This document shows, in pieces, positions 47,827 through 57,837 of a stretch of DNA of 64,000 nt. The stretch comes from Acanthococcus lagerstroemiae (Eukaryota > Arthropoda > Insecta > Hemiptera > Eriococcidae). The notes below the pieces were generated by a model. The model was given only the letters and a program-made list of their open reading frames with translations, ran no database searches and was not told where the DNA came from. Every line of letters begins with the position of its first letter. Positions within the stretch are counted from its first letter, which is position 1. The position numbers were made by a program, and so were the translations under genes. The stretch is from contig CM063110.1 in NCBI GenBank assembly GCA_031841125.1, forward strand, positions 34,735,214-34,799,213, given 5' to 3'.

Positions 47827-48402
47827 CAGAGTACTGCACGCTTACCTAAGCACCTGACCGTTAGCTAGTATTAACAACACGGCACAGTGAATTATACCGG
47901 GTTTGTCAAACTAGGTACTAGGTACTCCCACTTACCTAGTACCGGGAGGTAAGACATGAAACTACTTATCTAGTTGAAGAACAATCCTCGTCAGTGGCGT
48001 AGCGTGTCGTAAAAGGGAGGGGGCAAAGAAAATTTACCCTTCCCCCAAAATTCTTAGCCACCAAAAAATTTTTTACCCATCCAAAAACAATTTCACCCCC
48101 AAGCACCCCAAAATGATTTTACCCCCCCCCCATATTTTCCCCCTCCTCAAAACATTTACTCCTCCCCCTCCCCCGTGCTTTATATTTTCACACAGTAGGA
48201 AATTGTGGAATGTTTTCTTTCTACCAGGTTAACCCGGTAACCTGGTATCTTACCTACTTACCGGGTACTACCCGGTAACCCGGTAATACACTGTACCTAG
48301 TACCGGGTGGTACTCGGTAACTGATATTACCGGGTACCGGTTATAGAAACTAGGTAATTTAGGTATTTTACCGTGTTTTTACCTACCAGCTGCAGTACTC
48401 TG
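47827..48402. mobile_element. Non-autonomous hAT element, 576 bp, nested in R1
   Basis: The TIRs are CAGAGTACTGCA at the left and TGCAGTACTCTG at the right, perfect over 12 bp. The TSD is GTACGCAC (47819-47826) against GTACGCAT (48403-48410), matching at 7 of 8 and fitting nTnnnnAn. Both halves contain many GGTACC, CCGGGTA and TTACCTAG words, strongest at 48240-48370. A CAGTGGCGTAGCG word plus a C-rich tract at 47993-48180 looks like a second, older MITE end trapped inside. Confidence 0.9.
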
Positions 48403-48419
48403 GTACGCATTGACACACC

Positions 48420-48850
48420 TCATTGCGGCTTTTCGCTTAATCTTGTCCATCTCCGCCCTTTGTAGGGAATCTTGATGGCATCAGCAAATACTGATGCCCC
48501 GTTTAGGAGGGCCGACATGATGACATTGACGTACATCTTTCTCCGCCTCTCTCGTTCCCGTAGGTTCGACATCAGACGGGACAGTTGTCCGGCTACTCGA
48601 TCTGCCTTCTCACCTGCTCGTCGAAAGTGCTCTTGGAACTGCAAGTTCCCGTCGAACCACAGTACCAAGTTCTTCAAGACTGAACAGAGTCCAATCTCCC
48701 TACCTTTTCGGACGAAGGTAGGTGGGCTGTACTTGCGTCGCGTCGTGAACAGTACTGCTTCGGCATTCTGTACCGCCAAGCACAGCCCTGCCGACTCGAT
48801 CCAGTGGGTCAACATCTCCAACGTCTGGTTAACTCGTCGAGTGACCTCTG
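48420..48850 (-). pseudogene. R1 reverse transcriptase C-terminal part
   Basis: The minus frame reads FPAEVTRRVNQTLEMLTHWI, then AGLCLAVQNAEAVLFTTRRK, then GLCSVLKNLVLWFDGNLQFQ, then ADRVAGQLSRLM and YVNVIMSALLNGASVFADAI. This is the palm-to-thumb portion of R1-type RT: the L-x-x-W motif, the K-T-E-A-equivalent (here QNAEA), YLG-W-x-D (here NLVLWFD, Leu for Gly), and LLYGA (here LLNGA). The YADD catalytic box lies upstream of the truncation. A frame change near 48465 separates it from the C-terminal segment. Several conserved residues are altered, so it is an old copy. Confidence 0.9.
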
Positions 48851-49149
48851 CTGGGAAACCATGGATGAAGAGAATGTTTCGACTGAATGATGAAGCCTGA
48901 AGTTGCTGTGAAGAGTAGCGCCTATCTTCTGTGTTACTCTTTCCGGCCTTCATGAAAAAAACACATTCGTGTTCGTTGGATGAGTGCCATGATGAATAAG
49001 ACAAGCAGGTCTGTGTCTTCACCTACTATAACCACAGTGGAATGAGAGGTGTTTTGCCATCCAGTATCTGCTTTGGCTATACTAGACTGGCTCTTGCACC
49101 CAAGCCCTGAACCAACATACCAATGAGCTTGGTTTTGTTCTTTCATTGG

Positions 49150-49890
49150 AAAAAAAGTTTTCCTGATGAACGTCGGTTTTTTTCGTAGAGTTCGTATCTT
49201 CATAACTCTTAAGAACCACAGGTGACCTGCCGCCATAATGGTTGATTATGTACGACACATATTGATTGATAATACTGTACATATCTCATTTAACAACATA
49301 CAAAGTGATTATATCAGTTGATTATAATTATATGAAGTGGGTTACAGATTTTGGAAGTGAAACTTGAGTGACGAGCGTTTGACTAGCAAAATGAGGAAAT
49401 GTACCCCTAAACTTTGAAATGTTCCACAACTTTCCAACTTTCTTTCTGGAGAGTTTTCTGCAAAATAGAAGGGGAAAGAGTTAGAAGAGGAAGTTTGACA
49501 AAACACCTGAGCCAGTACAACTTTTTTCGAGAAATTCAATTAGGTACCAACTTGAATACATATTTTTTGTAGAAAACTATAAATTTTCTGTACGATACAC
49601 GTTTTTGAGATGATCGCCAGAAACTGAAAAATGTGACCGTTGGGATCTCCCACCCCCTGTGGGGCCTGAAACTGAGAGGACTTAATTAGGCTTGTTCAAG
49701 GGGCCGCACCGTACACATTCCAAAAAAATTGGAACCCCATGATTTAATGTTCAATTCGTCGTCATTTTGAACTAATTTGACTGAACCGTCCACTAAATGA
49801 CACTGTATGATAAATAATATAATAATTATTCTGGACTTCGACGAACATTTTTTGCTACATAATGGAAAAAATGTTACTCGCCGGCCAAGG
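49150..49890. other. Non-coding gap
   Basis: Continues upstream (in minus sense) of the PIN/CXC remnant without further recognisable motifs. Confidence 0.4.
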
Positions 49891-50117
49891 GCAACCCGAT
49901 TGACAATGAGGCCACTCACAATCCAAATTGTGAGTTCATTTGTGAACATCACTCAGTAATCACACGAGGTGAACTAATGCTGAGTGATCACTTTGCACTC
50001 ACTGTTTCAAAATTATGAGATGTTGAACACAAAAAGATGTGAGTGGCCAAAAGTTTCAAAACGGTAGTGGTTTGTGATATGTTTCGTGAGTGTTCTCCAA
50101 ATTGTCAATCGGGAAGC
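49891..50117. mobile_element. MITE with ~35-bp TIRs, superfamily unassigned
   Basis: GCAACCCGATTGACAATGAG, then GCCACTCAC at the left is mirrored by GTGAGTGTTCTCC and AAATTGTCAATCGGGAAGC at the right. Internal hairpins occur (CTCACAATCCAAATTGTGAG, and CACTCAGTAATCAC with GTGATCACTCAGC-type partners). No clear TSD was found. Confidence 0.65.
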
Positions 50118-51519
50118 GGCTTTTTTGGCTACGGCCTCGGTCACTGACACACGCGCCATTGTGAAGCAAACACCCGACACTTAATTAACGAAACAAACTG
50201 TTAACTATGAAGATAACACTGAAATCACACTTCTAGGCCGAGGTAGACGAACGTTGTAAGTACTTTTTTTGCCTTACACAAGTGTGTAACATGAGAGGAA
50301 GGGGTGCAGAGCAATACCATTATGGAAATATAGTATTCATTTTACTCCACTGAGAATGAACGCCTACACGAAATTTCGTGCCTGCGAAAATGCGATTTGA
50401 AAAATTAATAAAGGCCAAACGATACGACCCAAAATTTGTGGGAGTGGAACTTTCGACTCATGCGCGATAATTGAGAACGATCTCGTGAACTCCTGACAGG
50501 CCCGTCAAAAAGGCTTTTCGGCCACTCAGTCGCAAATGCCTATTATACCTATTTCTTTTCTCCGCATCATCGAAAAGTTTACCTATAATTGGATTCGAAC
50601 GAAAGACCTTAACTGTAATCCGAATTCGAAAAACTTTCAGCATAGGGTGGCTGACAACGTAACGAGATAAAGGTTTCGCAAATTCGACGAATGCCGGTGA
50701 TTTTACGATTTGCTTCCCTTTTCATTTCGGCGTCGTTGAACAGATAATGCTTCAGTCGCTTTCCAGGTTCGCTACATTATGTGGATTGTGAATTGGTGGA
50801 ATGCAAAATTAAATTAATGAAGCGTGGCCGGGGGTTAGGGGGGATTGCAGCGCTTCACGCGATTTCTGACAACGTCGATTTGTCGGTTCGATGTACCAGG
50901 CATCAGCGATGATTTCGCGGATTATTGGATTCTTTCTTACAAAAAAGTTTTCATGCAACCACGGCGGAAAATATATCGCTTTGATTTTCCCGTTATGGAT
51001 CGACATACTGACATCGTATTATTGTATATCGAAGCGAGTAATGAGAGGCGATATTTCATTCACGCTTCCGATTAAAGGGTATACGGTTTTATCGAAAAAC
51101 CAAAAGAGAAACAGTATTCGCGTATTTGTAGTATGTTGCGAAGTTTGCTATCTTTGTTGTTGTTTTGAATCTGCCCGAGTAATTTGACACCCCGTTAGGA
51201 AAAGTTCGTAAAATCTGCTTAGGAATACTGACGACGAGCTTCAAGCAGAAAGACATGTGAATTCGCGCTATAGTTACTCTGGATCCTCGACTAAGTATCG
51301 GGCAAAGGTGAGTAGTATATGAGCTCAGTGCGTGGTTTGTTGGTATCCTTCAATTGCGGCTATGAAACAAAAAGTACGGCGAACTCGAAAGAAGATGAAG
51401 AAAGCACTCCGTGCCCAACTTCACGAACTGCTTTAGTTATACCATATGAGTGCAAGAAGTATTATCCGTCTCCGAACGTTACTGAGGAATTTTTACTTCA
51501 TGATTCCGGACCTGGTAAA
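50118..51519. other. Non-coding gap
   Basis: A plus-strand frame at about 51225-51316 (NTDDELQAERHVNSRYSYSG and on) ends at a donor-like GCAAAGGTGAGT, but it is under 35 codons and has no clear acceptor. Nothing else is recognised. Confidence 0.35.
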
Positions 51520-52605
51520 TGCAAATTCTCATGTTTGGTCGGCCTCGCTTCGTTGATATTTTGAATAATAGTACACGTTGGAATGGCGATGGTACTTTCG
51601 ATGTAACGTCCCTGTTAGCTGCGAAAAATGAAAAAGCAATACGTGCAGACTCTTCTGTGTTAATAACACAACTCGTTGGTGCCGGAAGGCGTCGAGAGTC
51701 TCATACTTCGGGTACTCAGCTTCTTTGACGATTTCAATCTCCTAAGCCTTTCTGGTTTCGGCATCCAACTTCTCAGTGACTAGGTAGGACACCATGTATG
51801 ATCAACCGTCTGTGACACCCATAGCATCCAGCGACTCGATTGCATCAGGAGCTGCATCTAATAATTGTTGCAACTCGGCTTCTGACTTGGCAAGCGGTTG
51901 CTGCGTGAGCGACTGCAAGTGAGTGTTTATAGTGGCACGACGATTTTCATATCTCGTTTTCAGCGAAATTTTTGTCTGTAATCTCAGATTTTCTAATCAC
52001 ATCAGCTGCATTTTTCTGCTTGGCCTGTTTGAGGTAGACCATTTTCTTAACATTAATTTAATGCAGCATCATTTACAACTAATAACTCAATTACGTTTTT
52101 CAAGTCGTTCCATTTTCGATAATCGCCTTCAAATATGGGAATCTGAATCTCGGGTCTCTTTATTTTACGATCAGACCGTACCTCAGTGCTCCGAGAATGC
52201 CTCATAGACGTATTATGAGATGACGAAACTTCAGTGTTGGCAGCAATAAAATCAGCAAGTATAATTTTAGCCGATCAGGCAATATTTTCTACCCGCGTCC
52301 GCTCATTCTCATGTGCCTCAAGCTGATCAGTTTCCACATCCATCTCGACTTGGGACTGCACCCCATGAAACACGGCCAGTTTTTTCTCAAGGCCTTCTCT
52401 ATCGATCTTGGCAGCTTCCAGAGCAACTTTGGGTTCATTGTCATCGATATCCATATTCTCAATAGTCGTACAAACTCTCTGAATTCTGCGGACCAGCAAA
52501 TCTCGTTTTCTGATGTTTTTGTCCAGCAATTTCTTCTCAATTTCGTCCATCTCGTCCGGCACTGTATCTCTTCTCTAAGCGGAAATCTCATATTGGACAA
52601 TATAC
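51520..52605 (-). pseudogene. Pao/BEL retrotransposon gag remnant
   Basis: The minus strand opens with MPDEMDEIEKKLLDKNIRKR, a charged coiled-coil segment ending AHENERTRVENIA. After a stop it reads RPEIQIPIFEGDYRKWNDLK, then NTHLQSLTQQPLAKSEAELQ, QLLDAAPDAIESL and YLVTEKLDAETRKA. The P-x-F-x-G-D-Y-x-x-W motif, the INxHLxxL segment and the SKLDxETRxxWE segment (here TEKLDAETRKA with a stop in place of W) occur in this order in BEL/Pao Gag. Stops and several frame changes show decay. Pol and LTRs are not seen. Gag would form the capsid of the retrotransposon particle. Confidence 0.75.
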
Positions 52606-52622
52606 AACTTATACAAGCTTGC

Positions 52623-52887
52623 ACGTCCGTCTGCGGTGCACCTGAATTTGAGGCTGTCGCTGGGTTAGCCTTTGCGACTACATCGGTCAGTAGGGTGTAC
52701 TGTAATGATTCCAGTGGGACGCGCGCACCGATCGGTGGTAGGAAATGGGAGGTTCAAGCCGGCTTCAAAGCGTCCGAACCGGCAACTTGACGGTATACGA
52801 GAGATGATGGTTCGGGTAGCCGGCATGGGGCGGTGTCTGGGGAGCCAATTTGGCATGCGCGCATCGCCATACGCTCCACCAAACATT
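52623..52887 (+). mobile_element. R1-like LINE 3' end with 17-bp TSD
   Basis: This is the 3' UTR tail of the R1 family (GTGCACCTGAATTTGAGG at the start; later GGCATGCGCGCATCGCCATA and CCACCAAACATT at the end). It is flanked by the perfect 17-bp duplication AACTTATACAAGCTTGC (52606-52622 and 52888-52904). It was inserted beside the BEL gag remnant. No coding region is included. Confidence 0.95.
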
Positions 52888-53141
52888 AACTTATACAAGC
52901 TTGCTGGAACTTCTACTTCCTATGAATGTGCCAGTCAAGCTACGATCAACTACAGTGGGATCAATTTTTGGTGTGTAGACCATTTTATTCTATTTCAAAA
53001 GACATCACCCTCGAGTGATTTCATCTGTTTCGAATTCTATTGTTCGTAGTATTATCAAGATTTTAGCAGAATTTCTGGTATTTTGATAGCTTTGTTAATG
53101 GTGTTGTTTATACAGCACGATTTTCTGAAAATTAATTGGAG

Positions 53142-53353
53142 GGTAAAGAATCAAAACTCATATTTGCCATTTTACTTCAAGGGCGCAAATAGGCAAAATA
53201 CTGTACACGGGTGCAGGAATATCTTTGCTGCGCCTGTGAATGTGCGAAATGTACAATAACATACTCCACGTTTCACAGGCGCAGCAAAGATATTCCTGCA
53301 CCCGTTGCGTCCTTGAAGTAAAATGGCAAATATGTGAGTTTTGATTCTTTACC
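53142..53353. repeat. Long near-perfect inverted repeat (arms ~95 bp)
   Basis: GGTAAAGAATCAAAACTCAT and everything up to GCAGCAAAGATATTCCTGCA-type sequence is mirrored. Arms share TTGCCATTTTACTTCAAGG, ACGGGTGCAGGAATATCTTT and GCTGCGCCTGTGAA. The left arm has one extra ~20-bp piece (AAATAGGCAAAATACTGTAC) absent from the right arm. The central loop is about 30 bp. It is either a foldback MITE or a hairpin-RNA-type locus. Confidence 0.85.
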
Positions 53354-53359
53354 TAGTTA

Positions 53360-53699
53360 TTATTAAATAATGACATTCAAACTGAAAACAAACTATCAAC
53401 GCCAACTCAAACTCAGAAATTTCAAACTCATAGCATATAGAGCTGCCTTACTGAAACCTCTACCATTTCTCAATAGAAACTTGCATATTTGATCACTACC
53501 TGATTGGCGTAATCTAGACTCCATCGTTTCGAAAGGTTTACACAGACTCCAGCTAAGCTTTCTTGTTCCAGATTCAATGAATCTCATCCGTCAGGATTTG
53601 ATGACTTGAAATTAGAGATTGGAACATTACAGTGTAATGAGACTCGGCAGTAAAACGTTCCAGAACCGCCCCGCCCTAGCCCAGAGAAAGGTAATGATG
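53360..53699. other. Non-coding gap
   Basis: Nothing recognisable. Confidence 0.4.
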
Positions 53700-54181
53700 A
53701 AGTAGTTATCGCTTCAATCAGTCAGTTTTCAGTCAGGTGCCGTATCCGTCGCCGGATGTTGGCGGTCGCGGTTTTAATGTCCGACTTTCCGGGGCAGTGT
53801 TAGTCGGGGTGGTTTGCTGTTGCTTTCCCCGCGGTTTGTTGTGTTAGAGTTTTTTCTTGTCTGTGCCGGAGAGTGTGCAGCTGCAGTTCACTCACTAGCC
53901 ACGGTTTTGCACGACATTGAGTAAGCTGTCCACGGTGTGCACACGACAGTCTCAATCTTTCAGATCTGGTGGTAACACCTGTGATTGTAATGCCTTATTC
54001 GTTCGAATTAGCGGAATTACAGGACGCGTTATCTTTTCACCTCCATTAATACTGTAGTCGCTGTGTTCGCTAGGATGGTAGTGGGGGATATGTGAATATC
54101 ACTAGCTTTTCGGCTTTGGTGGGACTCGAACCCGTGACGCGAGGATTGCGAAGCGGAGACGTTAATCACTCGGCCACACAG
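53700..54181 (-). mobile_element. tRNA-derived SINE, 5' end split off by the copia insertion
   Basis: On the minus strand the head has A box TGGCCGAGTGA (54166-54176) and B box GGTTCGAGTCC (54122-54132) at tRNA spacing, then a long body to about 53700. The body is moderately GC-rich (CGCGGGGAAAGCAACAGC and so on). The copia element inserted within about 10 bp of the first base of this tRNA-like head. Acceptor-stem pairing is absent, so this is not a working tRNA gene. Confidence 0.7.
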
Positions 54182-54430
54182 CGATAGAAAAATGTTTGAA
54201 ACTAGCCAGTAAAATTCTAGACGAAGATGAAACTTTCAGAAAAACTTTATTCAACTTATAAAAGTACAAAACATCAAAAACTTAAACAACGTTCGTAAGA
54301 ATAATAATAATAATAACCTGCAACGAGGAACCGTGCTGAAGAGAATATGTAAACACCAGTCAGTGCAGCCAGTTGTACACGTACAAAATTGTACAACAAG
54401 CAGACATCGGTGCAGTTCATTTTTCCGACG
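54182..54430 (-). repeat. 3' LTR of the copia element
   Basis: 249 bp, identical to the 5' LTR except one base (A here, C there, in the AAAAACTTAAACAACG segment). In sense orientation it carries a TATA-like TTTTATAAG followed closely by AATAAA, so promoter and polyadenylation signal sit side by side in the LTR. The first sense bases are CGTCGGAAAAATG and the last are CATTTTTCTATCG, forming an imperfect terminal inverted pair. Confidence 0.95.
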
Positions 54431-54866
54431 CTCCCTTCTCGTTGGTAGATGCAAAACATATAACAACGATACAAAATGAACTGAACCAAATCTGAAAAAC
54501 TTACGAGGAAACTTTGAATAATAAATTTACATGATTTCAAAAACACATCTGTCACTATAAAGAAACAGTCAACAATTTTTCTCAACTCCCTTCCACCAAA
54601 ATATTGTAAACTTTAACTACAATAAACTCAGCTTACAACTTGTAGGTTTTCCAACAAAAAAAAAACTTTCCAACATTATAAAACTACAAAAAAAACTTGA
54701 ACACATAATTTCAGGAAAACTTAAATATATAGACAGAAACTTAACACATTACTACAATAAGAATCCTTCAGTTTTCAGATACGAAACTTTTATTCAAGTC
54801 CTACCATTCTAGTGCTTCAGCGTCTGTAAACATAAATTACAGGATCGGGTGTTACTTGTGGTATGT

Positions 54867-55522
54867 TTATTTCAGCATCAAGTTTCTGAAATGTTCAAAC
54901 TTTTCAGGTCCCAAGACTTTTGTAAACGCATCAGCAATTTGATCGTTCGAATTAATCCATTTTATTATTACATTCTTATGGGCAACTTCTAATTTTATGA
55001 AGTGGTAACATAACTTGACAACATGTTTCAATGTTTGCGTTTCATCTGACTTGGCTATTTTAATCGCTGAGGTATTATCTTCATAGATGATGGGGATTAA
55101 TTGAATTTTAATCAATCTTTTACACATTTCATTCAAACCCTTTACCTCCTTGACAGCCACTGACATAGCTATGTACTCTGCCTCTGCAGTTGACAGAGCT
55201 ACACGACTTTGCTTTTTCGTCTTCCACTGTATGATATCCCCAAATAATTTAATTAATACACCGTTTGTTGATTTCCCCTTTTCATCGCTAACTCCTAGAA
55301 ACGCGTCTACATAACATTCCAACGTTTCACCCTTTCCTTCATAAACTAAACTCAAATTTACTGTTCCCTTCAAGTATCTGAAGATACGTTTTACTTTGAG
55401 CCAGTCATTAAAGTCAAAGTTCGATTGTTTTCTACTTAGGAGGTTTATGGCAAAAGTGATGTCTGGCCGAGTTGCATTAGCAAGATACAATAAACTTCCA
55501 ATTGCTTGTCTATAGGGATATA
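54867..55522 (-). pseudogene. Copia RT end and RNase H
   Basis: The frame starts around PYRQAIGSLLYLANATRPDI, the usual copia RT/RNase H junction. It continues with RNase H acidic residues in YVDAFLGVSDEKGKSTNG, ALSTAEAEYIAM and YEDNTSAIKIA, and ends QIADAFTKVLGPEKFEHFR. D, E and D of the RNase H active site are present. Canonical KHIDIRYHFIR reads KHVVKLCYHFIK here. It is separated from the upstream pol frame by a frame change near 55525-55535, at GACGTGTAGTATATCC. The protein would degrade the RNA of RNA-DNA hybrids during reverse transcription. Confidence 0.9.
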
Positions 55523-57358
55523 CTACACGTCATTGTCAATTTTACAACTTTGGTTTTGAACAGTCTTTTTCTCACTCTCAGATGTTACCATTGGTGTTCT
55601 TACAGTATTACATTCTTCCATGTTAAACTTCTTCAACAGTTTTAGAATGAATTCCTTTTGGCTTAAGATTAAAGTATTATCTTTACTATTTCGAATAATC
55701 TGGATACCAAGAAATTTTTCCGGCTTGCCCAAATAAGAGATTTCGAACTCTTTGTTTAAAATGTCTTTCATATGATTTATTTTACTTTCCGAATTTCCCA
55801 CCATAAGAATATCATCAACATAGATGAGTAGAATTACAAATTTATTATCTTTTCTCCACATAAACAAACAAGGTTGAAATTCATAAGTGTTAAATTGGTA
55901 TTTTTCCAGAGTTAGACGCAACTTTTCATACCATCGTTTTGGGCTCACTTTTAATCCGTGTAGTGCTCTACTTAATTCACAAACATATTTCCCTTTTAGT
56001 TCATTTCTACCTTCGAACCCATCCGGTATTTCCATATACACCTCCTTTTCCAACTCCCCGTTTAAGAATGCTGTTTTAACATCTAATTGATGTATTTGAA
56101 GCTTGAATTTGTTCGCAACTGCTAATAGAAAGCGCACATCAGTTAATCTCGCCACAGGAGCATAAGTTTCAGATAGATCGTATTTATTTTTATCTAAGAA
56201 TCCTCGAATGACAAGCCTTGCTTTATACCGAACAAACGTTTGCTGATTTCTCAGTTCATTCTTCCTTTTGAAAACCCATTTTGCATTCATGATTCTTTGA
56301 TCTTTTGGTACATTTTCTCTAGTAATCAATTCCCATGTTCTATTTTTCCTTAAAGAGTCTAATTCCGATTTTATTGCATCGTGCCATTTCCCACTTTCTT
56401 CACCATTCAGTGCTTCATCAAAAGTTTCGGGTTCGTTATCGACTGAAGCATTAAAACAGAGTTCAAAATCGTCATTATATACATCCGAATTATACTTGAA
56501 ATAATTAAAACAGTCACAGTCTGAGTAGTAGTCACATAACATGCTCAATACTACGTCTTCATCATTTAGAGCTTCATTATTTGTTGCAGAAATTAACCAA
56601 CTACTAACGTTATCAATGGGTTTTTGTTCATTCAAAGTTGTTTTTCTTTTAGTTCCAAAACAATCTTTGTACGTTTTAGATTCAATAAACTTAATATTTT
56701 TAGATCGATACAGTTTCGAATTTTCAGGGTTAATTACATAATAGCTATCATCACCACATGCTACCAGAAAACATTCAGTACTTCTATCGTTGAACTTTGT
56801 TTTTACCATTGGATTTAAAACGTAGCAAACACTTCCAAAACGCCTGAAGTATTTTATTGAGCATGGTCTTTTGAATAGTACTTCATATGGTATCTTTTTA
56901 TTAATGGACCTTTTTGGAGTTCTATTATAGACTTTTACAGCAAATTGTAGAGCATATGACCAAAAAGTTATAGGGAAACCTGAATCAAATAATAAGCATC
57001 TTATCTTCTGTTGTAATTCTAAATTGAACCTTTCAGCAGTGCCGTTTAAATTTGGGGTATACGCAGGAACCGGTTGAAGCGTAATTTTCTCTTTTTCTAT
57101 TAAGCTTTTCATTGATTCAGTCATATACTCGGTTCCATTATCCAATCTTAAAAACGTAATTTTTGCATTTTGTCCTAATGCTTTTCTTATATCATCAAGT
57201 ACATTTTGTAATGTTATATGCACCGTTGACTTATCTTCCATAGGATACGCCCATGCATACCTGGAAAAATCATCGATAAAGGTTATTATATATTTATTAC
57301 CATATTTATATGACCCGGGGTTTATTGGCCCCATTACATCAGTGTGAATCAACTTCAA
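55523..57358 (-). pseudogene. Copia integrase core and reverse transcriptase
   Basis: A 611-codon open frame. The integrase catalytic triad is visible as D7 (LIHTDVMGP), D73 (RLDNGTEY) and E109 (NLNGTAERFN). RT follows: WVFKRKNE near 361-368, ARLVIRGF near 380, QLDVKTAFLNGELEKEVYME from 424 (first catalytic Asp), then LIYVDDILMVGNS at 511-523 (YVDD box). No residue essential for the family is obviously lost. The frame is entered by a frame change at about 57360-57370 (KYDD against RPLKLIHTD) and ended by another near 55530. Both are single-site length changes, so the protein would be intact but for those breaks. Confidence 0.95.
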
Positions 57359-57837
57359 AGGTCGTCATACTTGAATCTGATAGTTTTACAAGGTTCCCTA
57401 ACAATTTTAGCTCGTTTGCAAACTTCACATTCAGTTATTGCATTGTCAAATTTTACGTTTTTCAATTCAAGTATATGCTTCGCAGCTTCTTCTAAATACG
57501 TTTTTGACACATGCCCTAATCTATAATGCCAAAGTAAACCAATATTTTCTTTTAAGACTTTGAACTTTTCAGTACTTAATTTTTCAAGATCTTCTTTTCG
57601 CATTTCTGATATTGAATCTAGATATTCTTGTAAGGCGTTCTCATCATTCACATTATCATACGTTCGGTACTCTTTGCAGTAGTCGTGATCTGTAACTTGA
57701 CCTAAAACAATGTTTTCACACCTCCCTTCGTTTTTAGACTGCATTTTATTTTTATTGGCAATTTGTACCAAATTGAAATCTAACCACCAAAATTTTCCAT
57801 CATACTTTCCCGATTTTAACAATTCGTTATTTTTATT
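57355..57837 (-). pseudogene. Copia pre-integrase / HHCC zinc domain
   Basis: This continues the gag-protease frame after an in-frame TGA at 57838-57840. It contains WWLDFNLV, then LLWHYRLGHVS and ECEVCKRAK, which are the H-x4-H and C-x2-C of the integrase N-terminal zinc-binding domain. It ends IRFKYDDL at a stop where the frame should pass to the integrase core. The TGA has no obvious readthrough context, so a nonsense mutation is the simplest reading. Confidence 0.9.

Larger units (their letters stand above)
46836..48850 (-). mobile_element. 5'-truncated R1-clade LINE with 17-bp TSD
   Basis: The insertion is bounded by CTGGGCAACCATGGATG (46819-46835) and CTGGGAAACCATGGATG (48851-48867), a 17-bp duplication with one mismatch. 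From 5' to 3' on the minus strand it carries the end of the reverse transcriptase domain, a C-terminal cysteine-histidine motif and a 3' UTR ending CCACCAGA without poly(A). The endonuclease and early RT domains are missing. A hAT element is nested at 47827-48402, so the LINE itself is about 1.44 kb here. Its 3' UTR recurs at 592, 992, 12787 and 52623. Confidence 0.9.
46110..49140 (-). pseudogene. PIN/CXC transposon-associated ORF, split by an R1 insertion
   Basis: Read on the minus strand, the order of parts is: VVIVGEDTDLLVLFI (about 49055-49010), then ECVFFMKAGKSNTEDRRY (about 48960), then ILFIHG at the R1 site (48851-48867). After the R1 come GCPGCDTTSTIYGKSKAAI (about 46825-46770) and LVFQAPPNEHDLNHHKYT (about 46660). 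Then comes an AT-rich disruption at 46480-46620. Last are FLQAQRWSGNEYF and LETFFCCCTAECKTRCDCWK, with GIHCSLVCSNC (about 46230-46130). GEDTDLL fits a PIN/FEN-like nuclease acidic motif, GCDTTS is a hallmark of this protein type, and the end is a CXC-like cysteine cluster. Multiple frame changes and stops make it dead. It is known to me only as an uncharacterised repetitive arthropod ORF; the transposon class is inferred. Confidence 0.7.
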
